A stretch of 11,875 nt of DNA from Zavarzinia sp. (GTDB taxonomy: Bacteria; Pseudomonadota; Alphaproteobacteria; Zavarziniales; Zavarziniaceae). A program made the position numbers and the translations under genes. Below, one piece after another: positions 9,134 through 11,875 of this stretch (positions are counted from its first letter, which is position 1; each line of letters starts with the position of its first letter). The DNA is taken from NCBI GenBank assembly GCA_028694545.1, contig JAQVKV010000020.1, positions 1-11,875 on the forward strand, written 5' to 3'. The notes under the pieces were generated by a model that worked only from the letters and a program-made list of their open reading frames with translations, made no database searches and was not told the origin of the DNA.

Positions 9134-10264
9134 TTACTCGGCCGGCTTCGCGGCGACCTGACCCGGCGGCGTCTTCTTGTCACCGAAGAACACCTTGGAC
9201 AGGAAGGGCACCACGTAATCGTAGACAACACCGGCGAGACCGCGCGGGAAGAACAGGGTCACGGCGATGAACAGCCCACCCATGGCGAAAAGCCAGAGTT
9301 CCGGGAACATTTCCGAGAAGGTGGTCTTCGCCGCGTTGACGATGAGAGCGCCGGCGACGGCGCCGATCAGCGACAGGCGGCCGCCCAGGGCGCAGAAGAT
9401 GACCATCTCGATCGAGGGCACGATGCCGATGATGGTGGGCGACATGAAGCCGACCTGCAGGGTGAACATTGCCCCGCCCACGCCGGCCAGCGCCGCCGCC
9501 GCGCAGAAGACGAAGGTCTTGAAGTTCGCGACGTCGTAACCCGAGAAGCGCACCCGCTCCTCCTTGTCGCGGATGGCGACGAGGATGCGGCCGAGCTTGG
9601 ACTTCAGCACAAAGCGACCGAGCAGGATGCAGCCGAGTAGCAGGACGACACAGATGAAGTACAGCATGTTGTGCGCCTCGTCCGTGCGGATGTCCCAGCC
9701 GAGCAGGGTACGCAGGTCCGTGATGCCATTGATGCCGCCGGTGTAGCCCTGCTGGCCGATGATCAGGATGGTGAGCACCGCCGTGACGGCCTGGGTGATG
9801 ATGGCGAAATACACCCCACCCACCCGGCGCTTGAACATCGCGTAGGCCAGGATGAAGGCGATCGCCGCCGGAACCGCCATGATGGCGAAGACCGTGAAGG
9901 CGAAGGAGTGGAACGGCTCCCAGAAGAAGGGAAGCTCGGTAAGCTGGTTCCAGTCCATGAAGTCCGGAATGCCCGGGGTGGACTGGATCGCCGTGTTCTC
10001 GGGCGTCGAGGCTTCAAGCTTCAGGAACATGGCGATGCAATAGCCGCCAAGCCCGAAGAAGATCCCCTGCCCCAGGCTGAGAATGCCGGTATAGCCCCAG
10101 CACAGCACAAGGCCGAGCACGACGAAGCCGAACGACAGATACTTGCCGACAAGGTTCAGGCGGAAGTCGTCCAGGGCGGCCGGGAAGACCACGAGCAGCA
10201 GCAGCGCGAGCAGGATGAAACCTGTCCAGTTGCTGGCGAACGAACGAAGAGAGAGCTTGTTCAT
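9134..10264 (-). CDS. urtC: Urea/short-chain amide ABC transporter permease UrtC
   Basis: Inner-membrane permease of the LivM type (BPD_transp_2 family), 376 aa. It has many hydrophobic segments, beginning with GFILLALLLLVVFPAAL near residue 15. Blocks typical of the group include CWGYTGILSLGQGIFFGLGG, RRVGGVYFAIITQAVTAVL, GQQGYTGGINGITDL and IMAVPAAIAFILAYAMFKR. The C-terminal tail is cytoplasmic-looking and charged (GDKKTPPGQVAAKPAE). It starts at an ATG at 10264, five bases after the urtB stop. Its GGAGG ribosome site (10273-10277) lies inside the last codons of urtB, which suggests tight coupling of the two permeases. With UrtB it would form the heterodimeric channel that receives substrate from UrtA. 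Confidence 0.93.
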   Translation of the reverse strand: MNKLSLRSFASNWTGFILLALLLLVVFPAALDDFRLNLVGKYLSFGFVVLGLVLCWGYTGILSLGQGIFFGLGGYCIAMFLKLEASTPENTAIQSTPGIPDFMDWNQLTELPFFWEPFHSFAFTVFAIMAVPAAIAFILAYAMFKRRVGGVYFAIITQAVTAVLTILIIGQQGYTGGINGITDLRTLLGWDIRTDEAHNMLYFICVVLLLGCILLGRFVLKSKLGRILVAIRDKEERVRFSGYDVANFKTFVFCAAAALAGVGGAMFTLQVGFMSPTIIGIVPSIEMVIFCALGGRLSLIGAVAGALIVNAAKTTFSEMFPELWLFAMGGLFIAVTLFFPRGLAGVVYDYVVPFLSKVFFGDKKTPPGQVAAKPAE

Positions 10265-10269
10265 GGGTC

Positions 10270-11193
10270 TTACCTCCGCACCTTGAGGACGAAGAGGCCC
10301 TGCGGCCGCAGCATCAGGAGGCCGATGACGATCAGCAGCGTGATCACCTTGGCCATGGAGCCGGAGAGGAAGAATTCGAGGGCCGACTGGCTCTGCGAGA
10401 TGGTGAAGGCCGAGGCAACGGTGCCAAGCAGGCTCTGCGCGCCACCGAAGACCACCACGAGGAAGGTATCGACGATGTAGAGCTGGCCGGAGGTCGGACC
10501 GGTCGAGCCGATCATGGTGAAGGCGGCCCCGGCAACGCCGGCAACGCCGCAGCCCAGGCCGAAGGTCATGCGATCGACCTTGCGGGTGTCGATGCCGACG
10601 GCACCCGACATCACGCGATTCGTCGTCACCGCGCGGACCTGCAGGCCCCAGCGCGACTTGAAGAGAAGAACGAGCACGGCGATGGTGATCGCGGCGGTCA
10701 AGCCCATCACGAACAGGCCGTTGATCTGCACTTCGATGGTATCGGAGACGTTCAGCGATCCCATCATCCAGTCGGGCAGCTCGACCCCCACCTCGCGCGC
10801 GCCGAAGGTCGAACGATAGATCTGCTGCAGGATGAGGCTGAGGCCCCAGGTGGCGAGCAGCGTGTCGAGCGGCCTAGCGTAGAGGTGACGGATCAGCACC
10901 CATTCGACCAGCAGTCCGAGCGCTCCCGAGACGATGAAGGCGAAGATCATCGCGACGAAGAAATAGGCCGGATAGGCGAAGGGCAGATAGTCCTGGAACA
11001 GATGCGACGTCAGATAGGTGACATAGGCGCCGAGAATCATGAACTCGCCGTGCGCCATGTTGATGACGCCCATCTGGCCGAAGATGATGGCAAGCCCGAG
11101 CGCCATCAGAATGAAGACCGAGAACAGGATCAGCCCGGCGAAGCCTTGCATCACCAGGATCGAACTCAGCTCGGCGAATGTGTAATCGAACAT
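10270..11193 (-). CDS. urtB: Urea/short-chain amide ABC transporter permease UrtB
   Basis: Inner-membrane permease of the LivH type, 307 aa, pairing with UrtC. Hallmarks are ALGLAIIFGQMGVINMAHGE near the N terminus, LATWGLSLILQQIYRSTFGA in the middle, and VDTFLVVVFGGAQSLLGTVA with the end LLMLRPQGLF. About eight hydrophobic segments are apparent. The ATG at 11193 is preferred because GGGGTGA lies seven bases upstream; a longer version would need a TTG at 11211. This is the compact form of UrtB, without the N-terminal periplasmic extension seen in some proteobacterial homologues. The gene is separated from urtA by a 152-base spacer with two palindromes, the largest gap in the transporter part of the operon, so urtA may be expressed at a higher level than urtBCDE. 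Confidence 0.93.
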   Translation of the reverse strand: MFDYTFAELSSILVMQGFAGLILFSVFILMALGLAIIFGQMGVINMAHGEFMILGAYVTYLTSHLFQDYLPFAYPAYFFVAMIFAFIVSGALGLLVEWVLIRHLYARPLDTLLATWGLSLILQQIYRSTFGAREVGVELPDWMMGSLNVSDTIEVQINGLFVMGLTAAITIAVLVLLFKSRWGLQVRAVTTNRVMSGAVGIDTRKVDRMTFGLGCGVAGVAGAAFTMIGSTGPTSGQLYIVDTFLVVVFGGAQSLLGTVASAFTISQSQSALEFFLSGSMAKVITLLIVIGLLMLRPQGLFVLKVRR

Positions 11194-11200
11194 GGCCGCG

Positions 11201-11207
11201 TCACCCC
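11201..11207 (-). promoter_or_regulatory. Ribosome binding site deciding the urtB start
   Basis: GGGGTGA on the minus strand lies seven bases before the ATG at 11193. It favours this start over the in-frame TTG at 11211. Confidence 0.65.
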
Positions 11208-11249
11208 GCAAGACGGTTGGAACATCACCCGCCCCAGCCCCCTGCCGCC

Positions 11250-11332
11250 GTCACCCCGGCGAAAGCCGGGGTCTTGTCGGGCAGGGGTACCGAGGCCAAT
11301 CCCGTCGAGGTCCCGGCTTTCGCCGGGACGAC
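11250..11332. repeat. Inverted pair of REP-like palindromes in the urtA-urtB spacer
   Basis: Two 20-base hairpins lie head to head. Unit one is at 11253-11272 (ACCCCGGC, loop GAAA, GCCGGGGT on the plus strand). Unit two is at 11310-11329 and has the same design on the minus strand (GTCCCGGC, loop GAAA, GCCGGGAC). Both are preceded by GTC and followed by CT in their own orientation. They differ at the two outer stem pairs, and both differences are compensated on the opposite arm. In operon RNA unit two would be an 8-bp stem with a GAAA tetraloop. Such units resemble dispersed alphaproteobacterial palindromes. Here they sit between a binding-protein gene and its permease genes, a place where such elements can protect or limit transcripts. 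Confidence 0.72.
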
Positions 11333-11345
11333 GAGATTCAGACCG

Positions 11346-11875
11346 TCATTGGTAGCCTTCGGGGAACGGGTTCGGTTCCACGAGGTCCGCCGTTTCGTAG
11401 ACGACGTCGTACTGGCCGTCGGTGCGGGCCCGGCCGACGCGGGTCTTCGACCACAGGTGATGGTTCTCGTGAATGCGGACGTAGCCTTCCGGCGCTTCCT
11501 TGAACTCGATGCCGGGCGAGGCCGCCGCGACCTTGTCGATGTCGAAGGAACCGGCCTTCTCGACCGTCGCCTTCCACAGCCAGGGGCCGAGGTAGGCGGC
11601 CTGGGTAACGTCACCGATAACGATGTCCTTGCCCCACATTTCCTTGAAGGCGGCGACGAACTTCTTGTTGTTCTCGTTGTCGAGAGACTGGAAGTACTTC
11701 ATGCAGGCATAGGCGCCCACGATGTTCTCGCCGCCGATGCCGAGGATTTCGTCCTCGGTGACCGAGATGGTGAGCAGGGTCTGCTTGTTCTCGAGATCGA
11801 AGCCCGCGGCCTTCAGCTGCTTGTAGAAGGCGACGTTGGAACCGCCGACGATGATGGCGTAGATCACGTCCGGCT
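11346..11875 (-). CDS. urtA: Urea/short-chain amide ABC transporter substrate-binding protein UrtA, C-terminal part
   Basis: Periplasmic solute-binding protein of the type I fold (Peripla_BP_5, amide/urea group) that delivers substrate to UrtB/UrtC. Only the last 175 residues are present; the start and signal peptide lie beyond the right edge. The frame is open to the edge (PDVIYAIIVGGSNVAFYKQL) and ends EPNPFPEGYQ. Typical UrtA/FmdD features are YACMKYFQSLDNENNKKFVA, ATVEKAGSFDIDKV and the segment NHHLWSKTRVGRARTDGQYD. These family features favour urea or amides over branched-chain amino acids as ligand, but the ligand-contacting residues cannot be judged from this fragment. The operon promoter, and any NtrC or sigma-54 site, would be upstream of the window. 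Confidence 0.9.
   Translation of the reverse strand, partial: PDVIYAIIVGGSNVAFYKQLKAAGFDLENKQTLLTISVTEDEILGIGGENIVGAYACMKYFQSLDNENNKKFVAAFKEMWGKDIVIGDVTQAAYLGPWLWKATVEKAGSFDIDKVAAASPGIEFKEAPEGYVRIHENHHLWSKTRVGRARTDGQYDVVYETADLVEPNPFPEGYQ

Noticed and set aside
7598..9640. 680-codon open frame on the plus strand
   Set aside because: It lies antisense to urtE, urtD and part of urtC. Its translation is rich in His, Asp, Glu, Arg and Leu without recognisable domains, as expected from GC-rich codon bias in the genes on the other strand.
7655..11875. Branched-chain amino acid (Liv) transporter
   Set aside because: The gene order A-B-C-D-E, the LSHGQKQW signature in the second ATPase, the UrtA-like C terminus and the adjacent formamidase all favour the urea/amide subgroup.

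Overview
The window is GC-rich, gene-dense bacterial DNA in which all twelve recognisable genes lie on the minus strand, so it reads from right to left. An alphaproteobacterium is the best fit. The evidence is the bamD-recN-ligA order, the short alphaproteobacterial-type BamD lipoprotein, the strong GC bias that opens long false reading frames on the other strand, and CCCGGCGAAAGCCGGG-type palindromes of a kind often seen in that class. Genus cannot be fixed from the sequence alone; a Rhodospirillales-like lineage is only a guess.

Right half (11875 to 5955): a nitrogen-acquisition operon, urtA (3' part only) - urtB - urtC - urtD - urtE - fmdA - fmdB. It encodes a five-component ABC importer of the urea/short-chain-amide type (binding protein, two LivH/LivM-like permeases, two ATPases), then formamidase and a small FmdB-family zinc-ribbon protein. 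Gaps from urtB to fmdA are 5 to 37 bases and several ribosome sites abut or overlap the preceding gene, so these are probably co-transcribed. Two junctions carry notable RNA structure. A pair of inverted hairpins, related by compensatory base changes, lies between urtA and urtB. A perfect 11-bp stem lies between fmdA and fmdB. The likely economy is import of formamide, related amides and/or urea, then hydrolysis of formamide to ammonia and formate. No urease gene is visible.

Middle (5954 to 3628): an alpha/beta-hydrolase lipoprotein of the monoacylglycerol-lipase/lysophospholipase type, and an unrecognised secreted protein, probably a lipoprotein. The latter has a central domain resembling the STN/secretin N0 fold and a Pro/Ala/Lys-rich tail. 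Gaps of 145 and 175 bases flank the unknown gene and hold a short dyad and a terminator-like hairpin.

Left part (3627 to 1): bamD (outer-membrane protein assembly lipoprotein), recN (SMC-like DNA repair ATPase) and the 5' two-thirds of ligA (NAD-dependent DNA ligase). recN and ligA overlap in an ATGA. The hypothetical gene occupies the place where lpxC often sits in related genomes.

No tRNA, rRNA, CRISPR array, insertion sequence, phage gene or defence system was seen. No stretch over 300 bases lacks a gene. I found no clearly new system. The most open questions are the STN-like secreted protein, the structured urtA-urtB spacer, and whether the importer's real substrate is urea or formamide.
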